Origin: Mycolicibacterium chitae
GTDB taxonomy: Bacteria; Actinomycetota; Actinomycetes; Mycobacteriales; Mycobacteriaceae
Direction: 5' to 3'
Length of the DNA: 64,000 nucleotides
NCBI RefSeq assembly: GCF_900637205.1
Contig: NZ_LR134355.1
Coordinates: 2,170,001-2,234,000 of the forward strand
In this document: one piece after another, positions 45,631-59,296 of the stretch
How positions within the stretch are numbered: the first letter of the stretch is position 1
How the letters are laid out: each line of letters starts with the position of its first letter
The notes under the pieces: generated by a model
Database searches by the model: none
Told to the model about the DNA's origin: nothing
The model's input: only the letters and a program-made list of their open reading frames with translations
Position numbers and translations under genes: made by a program

Positions 45631-48600
45631 GTGGATCGAAGGCTAAGGGCGGTGGCCAGGCCGGTGGAGCGGCTGCTGGCCACGGCGCAGAACGGGCTGG
45701 AGGTGCTGCGCCTCGGCGGTCTCGAAACCGGCACCGTGCCCTCGCCGTACCAGATCGTCGAGAGTGTGCCGATGTACAAGCTGCGTCGGTACTTCCCGCC
45801 GGACAGCCGTCCCGGCAAGGCGCCGGCCGGCGAACCGGTGCTGATGGTGCACCCGATGATGATGTCGGCCGACATGTGGGACGTCACCCGCGAGGACGGC
45901 GCCGTCGGGATCCTGCACAGCGCCGGGCTGGATCCGTGGGTCATCGACTTCGGCGAACCCGACAAGGTCGAAGGCGGCATGCGCCGCACCCTGGCCGACC
46001 ACCTGGTGGGTCTCAACGACGCCATCGACACCGTGAAGAAGGTGACCGGCCGCGACGTCCACGTCGCCGGCTACTCGCAGGGCGGGATGTTCTGCTATCA
46101 GACGGTGGCCTACCGCCGGTCCAAGGACGTCGCGAGCATCATCGCGTTCGGCTCTCCGGTGGACACGTTGGCGGCGCTGCCGATGGGGATCCCGCCGAAC
46201 CTGGGCGCGGTGGCCGCGGACTTCATGGCCGACCACGTGTTCAACCGCCTCGACATCCAGGGCTGGATGGCGCGCACCGGTTTCCAGATGATGGATCCGC
46301 TCAAGACGGCCAAGGCCCGCCTGGATTTCCTGCGCCAACTGCATGACCGCCAGGCGCTGCTGCCGCGTGAGCAGCAGCGCCGGTTCCTGGACTCCGAGGG
46401 CTGGATCGCCTGGTCCGGGCCGGCGATCTCGGAGCTGCTCAAGCAGTTCATCGCGCACAACCGCATGATGACCGGCGGTTTCGCGATCAACGGTCAGCTG
46501 GTCACCCTCACCGACATCACTTGTCCCGTACTGGCTTTCGTCGGCGAGGTCGACGACATCGGCCAGCCGGCCTCGGTGCGGGGCATCCGCAAGGCCGCGC
46601 CGCACGCCGACGTCTACGAGACGATGATCCGCACCGGGCACTTCGGCCTGGTGGTGGGGTCGAAGGCCTCGGAGATCACCTGGCCCACGGTGGCCGACTG
46701 GGTGCTGTGGCTGTCCGGGCAGAGCCCGATGCCGTCGACCGTCGAACCGATGAACGACCAGCCCGAGGAGGAAGGCGAGAGCGGCGTGCCGCTGGCCTCG
46801 CGGGTGGTGCACGGCGTGGGCGGTGCCTCCGAGGTGGCGTTGACGTTGGCGCGCGGGGCCGCCGATGCCGTGGGGGCGGCCGGAAAATCGATCCGCACCC
46901 TGGCCGTGGAAACCGCGCGCACGCTGCCACGGTTGGCCCGGCTCGGCCAGATCAATGACCACACCCGGATCTCGTTGGGCCGCATTATCTCCGAGCAGGC
47001 CCGCGGCGCGCCCGACGGTGAGTTCCTGTTGTTCGACGGCCGGGTGCACACCTACGAGGCCGTCGACCGGCGCATCAACAACGTGGTGCGCGGCCTGATC
47101 GACGTCGGCATCCGGCAGGGCGATCACGTCGGCGTGTTGATGGAGACCAGGCCGAGCGCGCTGGTCGCCATCGCGGCGCTGTCCCGGCTCGGGGCCGTCG
47201 CGGTGCTGATGCCGCCCGACGGCGACCTGGCCGAGGCCGCTCGCCTCGGCGGTGTCTCCGAAATCCTCACCGACCCAACCAACCTGGAGGCGGCCGGTCA
47301 GCTCGGGTTGCAGGTGCTGGTGCTCGGCGGCGGCGACTCGCGCCGCCTGCAGCTGCCCGACGGGACCGACGTCGTCGACATGGAGCAGATCGATCCCGAG
47401 GTGGTCGAGCTGCCCGGCTGGTACCGCCCCAACCCCGGCTATGCGCGTGACCGCGCGTTCGTCGCGTTCAGCACGGTGGCCGGCGAACTGGTCGCCAAGG
47501 AGATCACCAACTTCCGCTGGGCGTTGTCGGCCTTCGGTACCGCCTCGACCGCGTCGATCGGCCGCAACGACACGGTGTACTGCCTGACCCCGCTGCACCA
47601 CCAGTCCGGCCTGCTGGTCGCGCTCGGCGGCGCGGTGGTCGGCGGCGCCCGCATCGCCCTGTCGCGCGGGTTGCGGCCCGACACCTTCGTCCAGGAGGTG
47701 CGGCAATACGGCGTCACGGTGGTGTCCTACACCTGGGCGATGCTGGCCGACGTCATCGACGATCCGGGCTTCGCCCTGCACGGCAACCATCCGGTCCGGG
47801 TCTTCATCGGCTCCGGCATGCCGACCGGGCTGTGGCAGCGCGTCACCGAGGCGTTCGCGCCGGCCAACGTCGTGGAGTTCTACGCCACCACCGACGGGCA
47901 GGCGGTGCTGGCCAACGTGTCCGGGGCCAAGGTCGGCAGCAAGGGCCGGCCGCTGCCGGGCGGTGGCCAGATCGAACTGGGCGCCTACAGCGCCGAGGAG
48001 GACCTGATCCTCGAGGACGAGCGGGGCTTCGTCCAGGTCGCCGGCACCGACGAGGTCGGCGTCCTGCTGGCCCGGCCGCGCGGCCCGGTCGACCCGTCGG
48101 CCTCGGTCAAGCGGGGCGTGTTCGCCCCGGCCGACACCTGGGTGTCCACCGAATCGTTGTTCCGGCGCGACGCCGACGGCGATTTCTGGCTGGTCGGGAC
48201 CCGCAGCACGGCCATGCACACCGCGCGCGGGGTGGTGTTCGGTGAGCCGATCACCGACGCGGTGAGCCTGATCGGCGCGGTCGACCTGGCCGTCACCTAT
48301 CGCGTGCCGGTCGGCGACCACGACGTGGCGATCACGGCGCTGACGCTGCGGGCGGGCGCGGCGGTGACCGCGGCCGACCTCACCGACGCGTTGGCGGAGC
48401 TGCCGGTGGGCCTGCCACCCGACATCGTGCACGTCGTCCCCGAGCTTCCGCTGTCGGCGACCTACCGCCCGGTCGTCAACGACCTGCGCGCGGCCGGGAT
48501 CCCGAAGGCCGGCCGGCAGACCTGGTGCCTGGATGCGGCCAGCGGGCAGTACAAGCGGCTGACCCCGGCCGTGCGCGCGCAGTTCGCCGGTGGGCAGTAA
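45631..48600 (+). CDS. Lipase/PhaC-like hydrolase fused to an acyl-CoA synthetase-like domain
   Basis: A 989-residue fusion closely matching M. tuberculosis Rv1683 in length and order. The N-terminal half is an alpha/beta hydrolase of the PHA synthase type (nucleophile in GYSQGGMF, about 150; Asp in VGEVDD; His in RTGHFGL). The C-terminal half is an AMP-binding acyl-CoA synthetase fold (YATTDGQAVLANVSG, KGRPLPGGGQIE), but its phosphate-binding loop reads FSTVAGELVAKE instead of the usual TSGTTGxPK, so adenylation is doubtful. Rv1683 has been linked to triacylglycerol metabolism. GTG 45631 has AGGGGAG upstream; a longer frame from 45574 lacks a good site. Confidence 0.9.
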   Translation: MDRRLRAVARPVERLLATAQNGLEVLRLGGLETGTVPSPYQIVESVPMYKLRRYFPPDSRPGKAPAGEPVLMVHPMMMSADMWDVTREDGAVGILHSAGLDPWVIDFGEPDKVEGGMRRTLADHLVGLNDAIDTVKKVTGRDVHVAGYSQGGMFCYQTVAYRRSKDVASIIAFGSPVDTLAALPMGIPPNLGAVAADFMADHVFNRLDIQGWMARTGFQMMDPLKTAKARLDFLRQLHDRQALLPREQQRRFLDSEGWIAWSGPAISELLKQFIAHNRMMTGGFAINGQLVTLTDITCPVLAFVGEVDDIGQPASVRGIRKAAPHADVYETMIRTGHFGLVVGSKASEITWPTVADWVLWLSGQSPMPSTVEPMNDQPEEEGESGVPLASRVVHGVGGASEVALTLARGAADAVGAAGKSIRTLAVETARTLPRLARLGQINDHTRISLGRIISEQARGAPDGEFLLFDGRVHTYEAVDRRINNVVRGLIDVGIRQGDHVGVLMETRPSALVAIAALSRLGAVAVLMPPDGDLAEAARLGGVSEILTDPTNLEAAGQLGLQVLVLGGGDSRRLQLPDGTDVVDMEQIDPEVVELPGWYRPNPGYARDRAFVAFSTVAGELVAKEITNFRWALSAFGTASTASIGRNDTVYCLTPLHHQSGLLVALGGAVVGGARIALSRGLRPDTFVQEVRQYGVTVVSYTWAMLADVIDDPGFALHGNHPVRVFIGSGMPTGLWQRVTEAFAPANVVEFYATTDGQAVLANVSGAKVGSKGRPLPGGGQIELGAYSAEEDLILEDERGFVQVAGTDEVGVLLARPRGPVDPSASVKRGVFAPADTWVSTESLFRRDADGDFWLVGTRSTAMHTARGVVFGEPITDAVSLIGAVDLAVTYRVPVGDHDVAITALTLRAGAAVTAADLTDALAELPVGLPPDIVHVVPELPLSATYRPVVNDLRAAGIPKAGRQTWCLDAASGQYKRLTPAVRAQFAGGQ

Positions 48601-48664
48601 CGAGAACATGCTCGGCGACGACAGCGCTGTTAGGCTCCCGATGACATTCTTTCGGAGGAATCGC

Positions 48665-49126
48665 ATGACTGGACAGAAGACATCTCGCTGGCGTCGCGCC
48701 GCGGTCATCGGGGTGACCAGCGTGGGATTGGCGCTCGGTTCCCTGGGCGCGGGGGCGGGCACCGCCAACGCCGACGTCCTCGACGAACTGGCCCAGCAGT
48801 ACAGCACCGGCTCCGGCGCCGGCCTCGTCGCCAACCTGCTGCGCGCGTCACTGGAACTGCGGGCCAAGGGGTACAACCCGAAACCGGCCGACCTCGCCGC
48901 GATCAAGGCCGCCATGGACCGCGGCCCCAACCAGGCTCCGCTGGTGGAGGCGCTCAACGGGGCGCTGGCCAACCAGCGCAAGGCGCTGAGCCATGCCTCC
49001 GGTGGCCGGGGTCAGTCGCCCATCCAGGTCGGCATCATGCCCAACGACAACTGGAACAACCCCAACCCGATGGACCGCACCGGCGGCAACAACGGCAATC
49101 CCGTCTTCGAGATGCCGGGTCGATAA
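48665..49126 (+). CDS. Secreted hypothetical protein, 153 aa
   Basis: ATG 48665 has a strong GGAGG 6 bp upstream. The first 33 residues form a Sec signal peptide with a basic start, a hydrophobic core (AAVIGVTSVGLALGSLGAG) and an ANA cleavage site before DVLDEL. The mature part has a helical region (LANLLRASLELRAKG) and an Asn/Pro/Gly-rich tail (NDNWNNPNPMDRTGGNNGNP). No Cys or known domain. The protein is probably exported and may face the cell envelope. It ends 3 bp before the Trm112-like gene. Confidence 0.8.
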   Translation: MTGQKTSRWRRAAVIGVTSVGLALGSLGAGAGTANADVLDELAQQYSTGSGAGLVANLLRASLELRAKGYNPKPADLAAIKAAMDRGPNQAPLVEALNGALANQRKALSHASGGRGQSPIQVGIMPNDNWNNPNPMDRTGGNNGNPVFEMPGR

Positions 49127-49129
49127 CTC

Positions 49130-49333
49130 TTGGCGGCGCTCGACGAGAAGCTGCTGCAGATCCTGGTGTGTCCAGTCGATCGCGGCCCGTTGGTACACAC
49201 CGACGACGTGCTCTACAACCCGCGACTGCGGCGCGCCTACCGCATCGACGAGGGCATCCCGGTGCTGCTCGCCGACGAGGCCCGGCAGGTCGAGGACGAC
49301 GACGAGCACGCCAGGTTGGCGGGGTCTGCCTAG
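49130..49333 (+). CDS. Trm112-family small protein, TTG start
   Basis: A 67-residue protein of the Trm112/UPF0434 kind: LLQILVCPVDRGPLVHT, then YNPRLRRAYRIDEGIPVLL. Only one Cys remains, so it would not bind zinc as the eukaryotic protein does. M. tuberculosis Rv1684 is a likely relative. The frame has an in-frame stop at 49124-49126, leaving TTG 49130 as the only sensible start, 3 bp after the previous stop and with no strong ribosome-binding site, which points to coupling. Confidence 0.82.
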   Translation: MAALDEKLLQILVCPVDRGPLVHTDDVLYNPRLRRAYRIDEGIPVLLADEARQVEDDDEHARLAGSA

Positions 49334-49376
49334 TTGTGTCTGTTGATTGCGGACGCGGTGCAGCACAATCGCAACC

Positions 49377-49985
49377 GTGAGTGTCGAGGACCTGATCACT
49401 GATCCGCAGGCCGCCGCCCGCCGATTGCTCGGCGCCACTGTTTTCACCCGGGACGCGGCCGCAGTGATTGTCGAGGTCGAGGCCTACGGCGGCGTTCCCG
49501 ACGGGCCGTGGCCGGATCCGGCCGCGCATTCTTTTCGCGGACCCAACGCCCGCAACGACGTGATGTTCGGGCCGGCGGGTCGGCTCTACACCTATCGCAG
49601 CCACGGCATTCACGTGTGCGCGAACGTCGTGTGCGGTCCCGACGACACCGCCGCCGCGGTTCTGCTGCGGGCCGGGGTGATCACCGACGGGATCGCCGCG
49701 GCGCGGCGCCGGCGTGGGGACGTCGCCGACCGGGCGCTGGGCCGCGGCCCGGGGAATCTGTGCTCGGCGCTGGGAATCGCAATGTCCGACAACGGGGTCG
49801 ACGTGTTCGACGCGGCCAGCCCGGTCCGACTGGAACTGGGGGACCCTGGGGACTCGGTCAGCGGTCCGCGGGTCGGCGTCAGCAAGGCCGCGGACCGGCC
49901 GTGGCGGTTCTGGCTGGCCGATCACCCGGAGGTTTCGGCGTATCGACGCAGCCCGCGGGCCCCGGCGACCGGCCTCAGCGACTGA
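49377..49985 (+). CDS. mpg: 3-methyladenine DNA glycosylase (AAG family)
   Basis: A 202-residue Mpg/AAG-type glycosylase, removing alkylated purines in base excision repair. Catalytic Glu and binding segments are seen in [36 protein letters not shown] (about 49-75) and [15 protein letters not shown] 49377 gives the expected N-terminus (MSVEDL). It is followed by tyrS after 29 bp, as in M. tuberculosis. Confidence 0.94.
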   Translation: MSVEDLITDPQAAARRLLGATVFTRDAAAVIVEVEAYGGVPDGPWPDPAAHSFRGPNARNDVMFGPAGRLYTYRSHGIHVCANVVCGPDDTAAAVLLRAGVITDGIAAARRRRGDVADRALGRGPGNLCSALGIAMSDNGVDVFDAASPVRLELGDPGDSVSGPRVGVSKAADRPWRFWLADHPEVSAYRRSPRAPATGLSD

Positions 49986-50014
49986 CGCCGCGGGCCGTGC
50001 GGGAAGATCGACCC

Positions 50015-51289
50015 ATGGCTTCGATACTCGATGAGTTGGACTGGCGCGGATTGATCGCGCAGTCGACCGACCGTGATGCCCTTGCCCAACAGTTGGCGAA
50101 CGGTCCGGTCACGGTCTATTCGGGCTTCGATCCCACCGGGCCCAGCCTGCACGCCGGACACCTGGTGCCGTTGTTGACGTTGCGGCGCTTCCAACAGGGC
50201 GGACACCGGCCCATCGTGCTGGCCGGCGGCGCCACCGGCATGATCGGTGACCCGCGCGACGCCGGCGAGCGCACCCTCAACGACGCCGACACCGTCGCCG
50301 ACTGGGCCGGCCGCATCCGTGGTCAACTCGAGCGGTTCGTGGAGTTCGACGATTCACCCACCGGCGCCATCGTCGAGAACAACCTGGCGTGGACCGCCGA
50401 GTTGTCGGCCATCGAATTCCTGCGTGACCTCGGCAAGCACTTCTCGGTCAACGTCATGTTGGACCGCGACACGGTGCGACGCCGGCTCGACGGGGACGGG
50501 ATCTCGTACACGGAGTTCAGCTACATGCTGCTGCAGGCCAACGACTACGTGGAACTGCACCGACGCTACGACTGTGGACTTCAGCTCGGCGGGTCCGATC
50601 AGTGGGGCAACATCATCGCCGGGGTCCGGTTGGTCCGCCAGAAGCTCGGTGCGACGGTGCACGCGTTGACGACGCCGCTGGTCACCGACTCCGAGGGCAA
50701 GAAGTTCGGCAAGTCCACCGGGGGCGGCAACCTGTGGTTGGACCCGGAGATGACCAGCCCGTATGCCTGGTACCAGTACTTCGTCAACACCGCCGACGCC
50801 GACGTGTTGCCCTATTTGCGTTGGTTCACTTTCTTGTCCGCCGAGGAGATCGCCGACCTCGAGCAGGCCACGGCCGAGCGTCCGCACGAACGCGCCGCCC
50901 AACGCCGGCTGGCCCAGGAGTTGACGACGCTGGTGCACGGGGAGGCGGCGACCGCCTCGGTGGAACTGGCCAGCCAGGCGCTGTTCGGCAGGGGAGAGCT
51001 GACCGAACTCGACGAGCCGACGTTGGCCGCGGCGCTCACCGAGGCGTCGGTGGCCGACCTCACACCCGACGGTCCGGATGGGATAGCCGACCTTTTGGTG
51101 GCCACCGGACTGTCCGCGAGCAAGGGCGCGGCCCGGCGCACGATCGCCGAGGGCGGGGTGTCGGTGAACAACATTCGGGTCGGCACCGACGACTGGGCGC
51201 CGCAATCCTCGGACTTTCTGTTCGGTCGGTGGCTGGTGCTGCGCCGCGGCAAGCGGAACGTGGCCGGCGTGCGGAAGGTCGGGAGTTGA
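50015..51289 (+). CDS. tyrS: Tyrosyl-tRNA synthetase
   Basis: A 424-residue class I synthetase. The HIGH-type motif is HAGH in [15 protein letters not shown] (about residue 45), the KMSKS-type motif is KFGKS (about 230), and an S4 RNA-binding domain closes the protein (about 350-415). Tyr recognition residues lie in [13 protein letters not shown] and GGSDQWGN. It ends just before the rRNA promoter, the classical place of rrnB in fast-growing mycobacteria. Confidence 0.97.
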   Translation: MASILDELDWRGLIAQSTDRDALAQQLANGPVTVYSGFDPTGPSLHAGHLVPLLTLRRFQQGGHRPIVLAGGATGMIGDPRDAGERTLNDADTVADWAGRIRGQLERFVEFDDSPTGAIVENNLAWTAELSAIEFLRDLGKHFSVNVMLDRDTVRRRLDGDGISYTEFSYMLLQANDYVELHRRYDCGLQLGGSDQWGNIIAGVRLVRQKLGATVHALTTPLVTDSEGKKFGKSTGGGNLWLDPEMTSPYAWYQYFVNTADADVLPYLRWFTFLSAEEIADLEQATAERPHERAAQRRLAQELTTLVHGEAATASVELASQALFGRGELTELDEPTLAAALTEASVADLTPDGPDGIADLLVATGLSASKGAARRTIAEGGVSVNNIRVGTDDWAPQSSDFLFGRWLVLRRGKRNVAGVRKVGS

Positions 51290-51325
51290 TCTTGAAGGTC
51301 CGAAAACCCCCTTCTACCAGCCGAT

Positions 51326-51354
51326 TTGACTCCGAGTTTGCAAGCACGTAACTT
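51326..51354 (+). promoter_or_regulatory. rRNA operon promoter
   Basis: TTGACT (51326-51331) and TAACTT (51349-51354) are separated by 17 bp, matching the strong SigA-type promoters of mycobacterial rrn operons. Transcription should start near 51361. No second equally good promoter is seen before 16S. The region 51290-51673 is otherwise free of genes. Confidence 0.85.
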
Positions 51355-51453
51355 ATCTCTCGTCGCCGCGACACGGCCCCGCCGGAGAGCGCGACGGCTT
51401 CCCCGGGAATAACCTTGGATAACAGGGTGTTCCCACTAGTCCGCACTTGAAGT

Positions 51454-51479
51454 CGCGGCCTTTTGGCCGCGGGTTTTTT
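51454..51479 (+). terminator. Terminator-like hairpin in the rRNA leader
   Basis: CGCGGCC (51454-51460) pairs with GGCCGCG (51465-51471) over a TTTT loop and is followed by GG and six T residues. It lies about 95 nt downstream of the predicted rRNA start, so it may either end tyrS read-through or act as an early attenuator of rRNA transcription. Confidence 0.6.
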
Positions 51480-51510
51480 GCGCGGCCTGAGGGGTAGTCA
51501 CAATCAGGTC

Positions 51511-51533
51511 TGTTGTTTGAGAACTCAATAGTG
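51511..51533 (+). promoter_or_regulatory. Conserved rRNA leader element (BoxA-type antitermination region)
   Basis: The leader contains TGTTGTTTGAGAACTCAATA, the string conserved before 16S genes of mycobacteria and related actinobacteria and usually treated as part of the antitermination/processing signals. The T-rich segment 51534-51673 follows and contains a CCACG/CGTGG hairpin before the mature 16S end. Confidence 0.55.
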
Positions 51534-51673
51534 TGTTTGGTGGTTTTTGTTTGTTGTTTTTTGCCACGTTCTTTTTCCCGTTTAGGGCGTGGTTTTTTTG
51601 GATGCCAGTTTTTGGTGTCTTTTGTTTGTGATCGGATTTTTCTGATTGAATTCTGCCCAGTTTGGTCTGGGGG

Positions 51674-56700
<5,027 letters not shown>

Positions 56701-56752
56701 AACAACCCCACCCCTCGTGGGGAACAAAAACTGTTCGGTAAACACCACGCGT

Positions 56753-56763
56753 CTCGCAACCAC
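56753..56763 (+). other. 3' arm of the 23S processing stem
   Basis: CTCGCAACCAC pairs with GTGGTTGCGAG at 53484-53494; flanking bases extend the pairing to about 21 nt with few mismatches. This would form the long stem cut by RNase III to free pre-23S rRNA. The rest of the 207-nt 23S-5S spacer holds no gene. Confidence 0.65.
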
Positions 56764-56907
56764 AACCCACGAATGCAACAAACATTGCATCCCACCACCA
56801 AAAACACCTTTCTTGGTGAACACGGTGCCCCCGACCACGGGACCCCGCCCCACACAACAAGGGGCGACCCCACACGGAACAGGCCGGCACCACACAAGAA
56901 AATAGAG

Positions 56908-57022
56908 TTACGGCGGACATAGCGACAGGGAAACGCCCGGACCCATCCCGAACCCGGAAGCTAAGCCTGCCAGCGCCGATGATACTACCCAACACGGGTG
57001 GAAAAGTAGGACACCGCCGAAC
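56908..57022 (+). rRNA. rrf: 5S ribosomal RNA
   Basis: About 115 nt, with TTACGGCGG at the 5' end pairing with CCGCCGAACA at the 3' end. The loop regions CCCATCCCGAACCCGGAAG and GCCTGCCAGCGCCGATGATAC are those of mycobacterial 5S. It is the last gene of the operon. Confidence 0.95.
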
Positions 57023-57029
57023 ACACACA

Positions 57030-57068
57030 ATAGAAACACCCCCCACCAACCGTGGGGGGCGTTTCTAT
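57030..57068 (+). terminator. rRNA operon terminator
   Basis: ATAGAAACACCCCCCAC (57030-57046) pairs with GTGGGGGGCGTTTCTAT (57052-57068) with one A/C mismatch and a five-base loop, followed by TT. A long stem directly after 5S is the obvious end of the rrn transcript. Confidence 0.85.
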
Positions 57069-57089
57069 TTGTACGGCATTTGTACGGCA
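57068..57089. repeat. 11-bp tandem repeat after the rRNA terminator
   Basis: TTTGTACGGCA occurs twice in direct contact (57068-57078 and 57079-57089). It could be chance or replication slippage at the end of the terminator. Confidence 0.8.
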
Positions 57090-57229
57090 ATTGCATTTGT
57101 CCATTTGACGCTCGGAATGGTTTATCTGGCGAACAATTGTCCGTCTTTCCCTTCGCGATTCCCGGCGAATCGTTGCCGGGCGTACTCGGGCCGTATCCTG
57201 AGTGAATATCTCGTAGCGAAAGGTTCCCA

Positions 57230-58072
57230 GTGGTCGACAACAGGCAGGGCGGCGAACAGCGCCCAGCACGCGGCGGCGGTCCGCGCCGCGATCAACGTGG
57301 TGGTCAGCGGCGTCAGGCGCCGGCCCGCTCGGGTCCCAATCGCGCTCGCCGGGCACAGCCGCAGTCCGGGCCCGGCGGACCGCGTAGCGAGGGTGGCGAC
57401 GCCGACCGCGGTCGCGGCCCGACGATCCCGCCCGAGATCGACGCCAAGCAGCTGGCGCCGGATGTCCGGCGCGAACTGACCACGTTGGATAAAACCACGG
57501 CCGACACGATCGCCCGCCACCTGGTGGCCGCCGGCGAACTCATCGACGAGGACCCTGAGGCCGCACTGGCGCACGCCCAGGCCGCCCGGACCCGTTCGGG
57601 CCGCATCGCGGCGATCCGCGAGGCTGTCGGTATCGCCGCCTACCGCTGCGGCGACTGGGCCCAGGCCCTGGCCGAACTGCGCGCTGCCCGTCGAATGGGC
57701 AGCAAGTCGGTGCTGCTGCCCCTGATCGCCGATTGTGAACGCGGCGTGGGGCGCCCGGAACGGGCCATCGAACTGGCCCGCAGCCCGGAGGCGGCGGCCC
57801 TGGAGGGCGACGACGCCGACGAATTGCGCATCGTGGCCGCCGGCGCCCGCGCCGACCTCGGCCAGCTCGAGCAGGCGCTGGCGGTGCTGGCGTCACCGGC
57901 GCCCGACCCGTCGCGCACCGGCCAGACCGCCGCGCGGCTGTTCTACGCCTACGCCGAGGCGCTGTTGGCCCTGGACCGCAAGGACGAAGCGCTGCAGTGG
58001 TTCCTGCACTCCGGCCGCGCCGACGTCGACGGCGTCACCGACGCCGAAGAGCGGGTCAGCGAGCTCGCCTGA
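57230..58072 (+). CDS. TPR-type helical repeat protein, Rv1691-like
   Basis: A 280-residue protein. The first 65 residues are a disordered, Arg/Gly/Gln-rich tail that may bind RNA. The remainder is all helical with TPR-like pairs (ALAHAQAARTRSGRIAAIREAVGIAAYRCGDWAQALAELRAARR spread over about 105-150; RLFYAYAEALLALDRKDEALQWF, about 238-260). M. tuberculosis has a similar gene (Rv1691) at this point. GTG 57230 starts 162 bp after the rRNA terminator. It is followed by the phosphatase gene after 1 bp. Confidence 0.85.
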   Translation: MVDNRQGGEQRPARGGGPRRDQRGGQRRQAPARSGPNRARRAQPQSGPGGPRSEGGDADRGRGPTIPPEIDAKQLAPDVRRELTTLDKTTADTIARHLVAAGELIDEDPEAALAHAQAARTRSGRIAAIREAVGIAAYRCGDWAQALAELRAARRMGSKSVLLPLIADCERGVGRPERAIELARSPEAAALEGDDADELRIVAAGARADLGQLEQALAVLASPAPDPSRTGQTAARLFYAYAEALLALDRKDEALQWFLHSGRADVDGVTDAEERVSELA

Positions 58073-58073
58073 C

Positions 58074-59090
58074 GTGACCACGCTCGCCCATACCCACGAC
58101 TGCCTGTTGCTCGACCTCGACGGCACCGTGTTCCGCGGTCACGCCCCCACCGAGGACTCGCTGGAAGCGCTGGCCGCGGCCACCGCGCGGCAGCTCTACG
58201 TCACGAACAACGCCTCGCGCAGCGCCGACGAGGTCGCCGCGCACCTTCGGGAACTCGGCTTCGTCGCCGCCGCCGCCGACGACGTGGTGACCAGTGCGCA
58301 GAGCGCCGCCGGCCTGCTGGCCCAACAACTACCCGCCGGGGCGCATGTGCTCGTCGTCGGCACCGAGGCGCTGGCCGACGAGATCAGCGCGGTGGGTCTG
58401 ATCCCGGTGCGCAGCTTCGCCGAGGACCCCGTGGCCGTCGTGCAGGGGCACTCGGTGGACACCGGCTGGGCCGTGCTGGCCGAGGCCGCGCTGGCCATCC
58501 GCGCGGGGGCGCTGTGGGTCGCGGCCAACGTCGACAAGACCCTGCCCTCGGAGCGCGGCCTGCTGCCGGGCAACGGATCGATGGTGGCGGCCCTGCGCAC
58601 CGCCACCGACGCCGTCCCGCAGGTGGCGGGCAAGCCGGCCCCGACGTTGATGGCAGATGCGTTGTCCCGCGGGCAGTTCCGGACCCCACTGGTGGTCGGC
58701 GACCGCCTGGATACCGACATCGCCGGCGCCAACGCCGCCGGGCTGCCCAGCCTGATGGTGCTCACCGGGGTGAGCACCGCACGCGAGGCGGTGCACGCGA
58801 TCCCCGCCGAGCGGCCGAGCTTCATCGCCGAGACCCTGGCGGGCCTGCACGGCCAGGCCGAGCGGCTGTCGATGAGTGCCCAGCCGGCCTGGCGGGTCAC
58901 CCACGCCGACGGCGTCGCGACGGTCCACGCGGCCGGCCACGACGACAGCGCCGACGGGCTGGGCGTCGTGCGCGCCACCGCGCGAGCGATCTGGGACGCC
59001 GGGCTCGACGGGGTCCGCGTCGCCGCGGGCGACGACACCGCGGCGGTCGCCCTGCGGCGCTGGGCGCTGTTGGACGAGGCCATCGACTAG
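58074..59090 (+). CDS. HAD-superfamily phosphatase (NagD-like), Rv1692-like
   Basis: A 338-residue phosphatase. The HAD motif I is DLDGTVFRG, motif II is in YVTNNASRS, and GDRLDTDIAGANAAG carries motifs III/IV, all in order, with a C2b cap between. The M. tuberculosis homologue has been reported as a glycerol-3-phosphate phosphatase in lipid recycling. The last 65 residues form an extra domain beyond NagD. GTG 58074 gives an N-terminus just before motif I. Confidence 0.9.
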   Translation: MTTLAHTHDCLLLDLDGTVFRGHAPTEDSLEALAAATARQLYVTNNASRSADEVAAHLRELGFVAAAADDVVTSAQSAAGLLAQQLPAGAHVLVVGTEALADEISAVGLIPVRSFAEDPVAVVQGHSVDTGWAVLAEAALAIRAGALWVAANVDKTLPSERGLLPGNGSMVAALRTATDAVPQVAGKPAPTLMADALSRGQFRTPLVVGDRLDTDIAGANAAGLPSLMVLTGVSTAREAVHAIPAERPSFIAETLAGLHGQAERLSMSAQPAWRVTHADGVATVHAAGHDDSADGLGVVRATARAIWDAGLDGVRVAAGDDTAAVALRRWALLDEAID

Positions 59091-59103
59091 CGTAGGGGCC
59101 GAA

Positions 59104-59289
59104 ATGGCTACCGACCCGAACGAGATCCGCGCGCAGATCGACGAGTTGCTCGCCGCCCTGCCGCCCGCCGACCTCGGTGACGAGACCACCGGCCACGGTG
59201 CCGAGGTAGACATCGACGAGATCGCGCGTCGCCTCGAGGAGGCCCACGACGTGCTGGTCCGGGCGCTGGAATCCGTGGAGAAGGGCTGA
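59104..59289 (+). CDS. Small acidic helical protein, 61 aa
   Basis: A 61-residue protein (ATG 59104) made mostly of two helices, IRAQIDELLAALP and IDEIARRLEEAHDVLVRALE, joined by an acidic loop. It sits where M. tuberculosis has the short gene Rv1693, between the phosphatase and tlyA, 7 bp before the latter. Function is not known. A coiled-coil or binding role is possible. Confidence 0.78.
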   Translation: MATDPNEIRAQIDELLAALPPADLGDETTGHGAEVDIDEIARRLEEAHDVLVRALESVEKG

Positions 59290-59296
59290 ACGCAGC

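Noticed and set aside
45643..48981. A 1112-codon open frame on the minus strand
   Set aside because: It is the antisense shadow of the lipase/acyl-CoA synthetase gene, His/Arg/Gly-rich with no motif.
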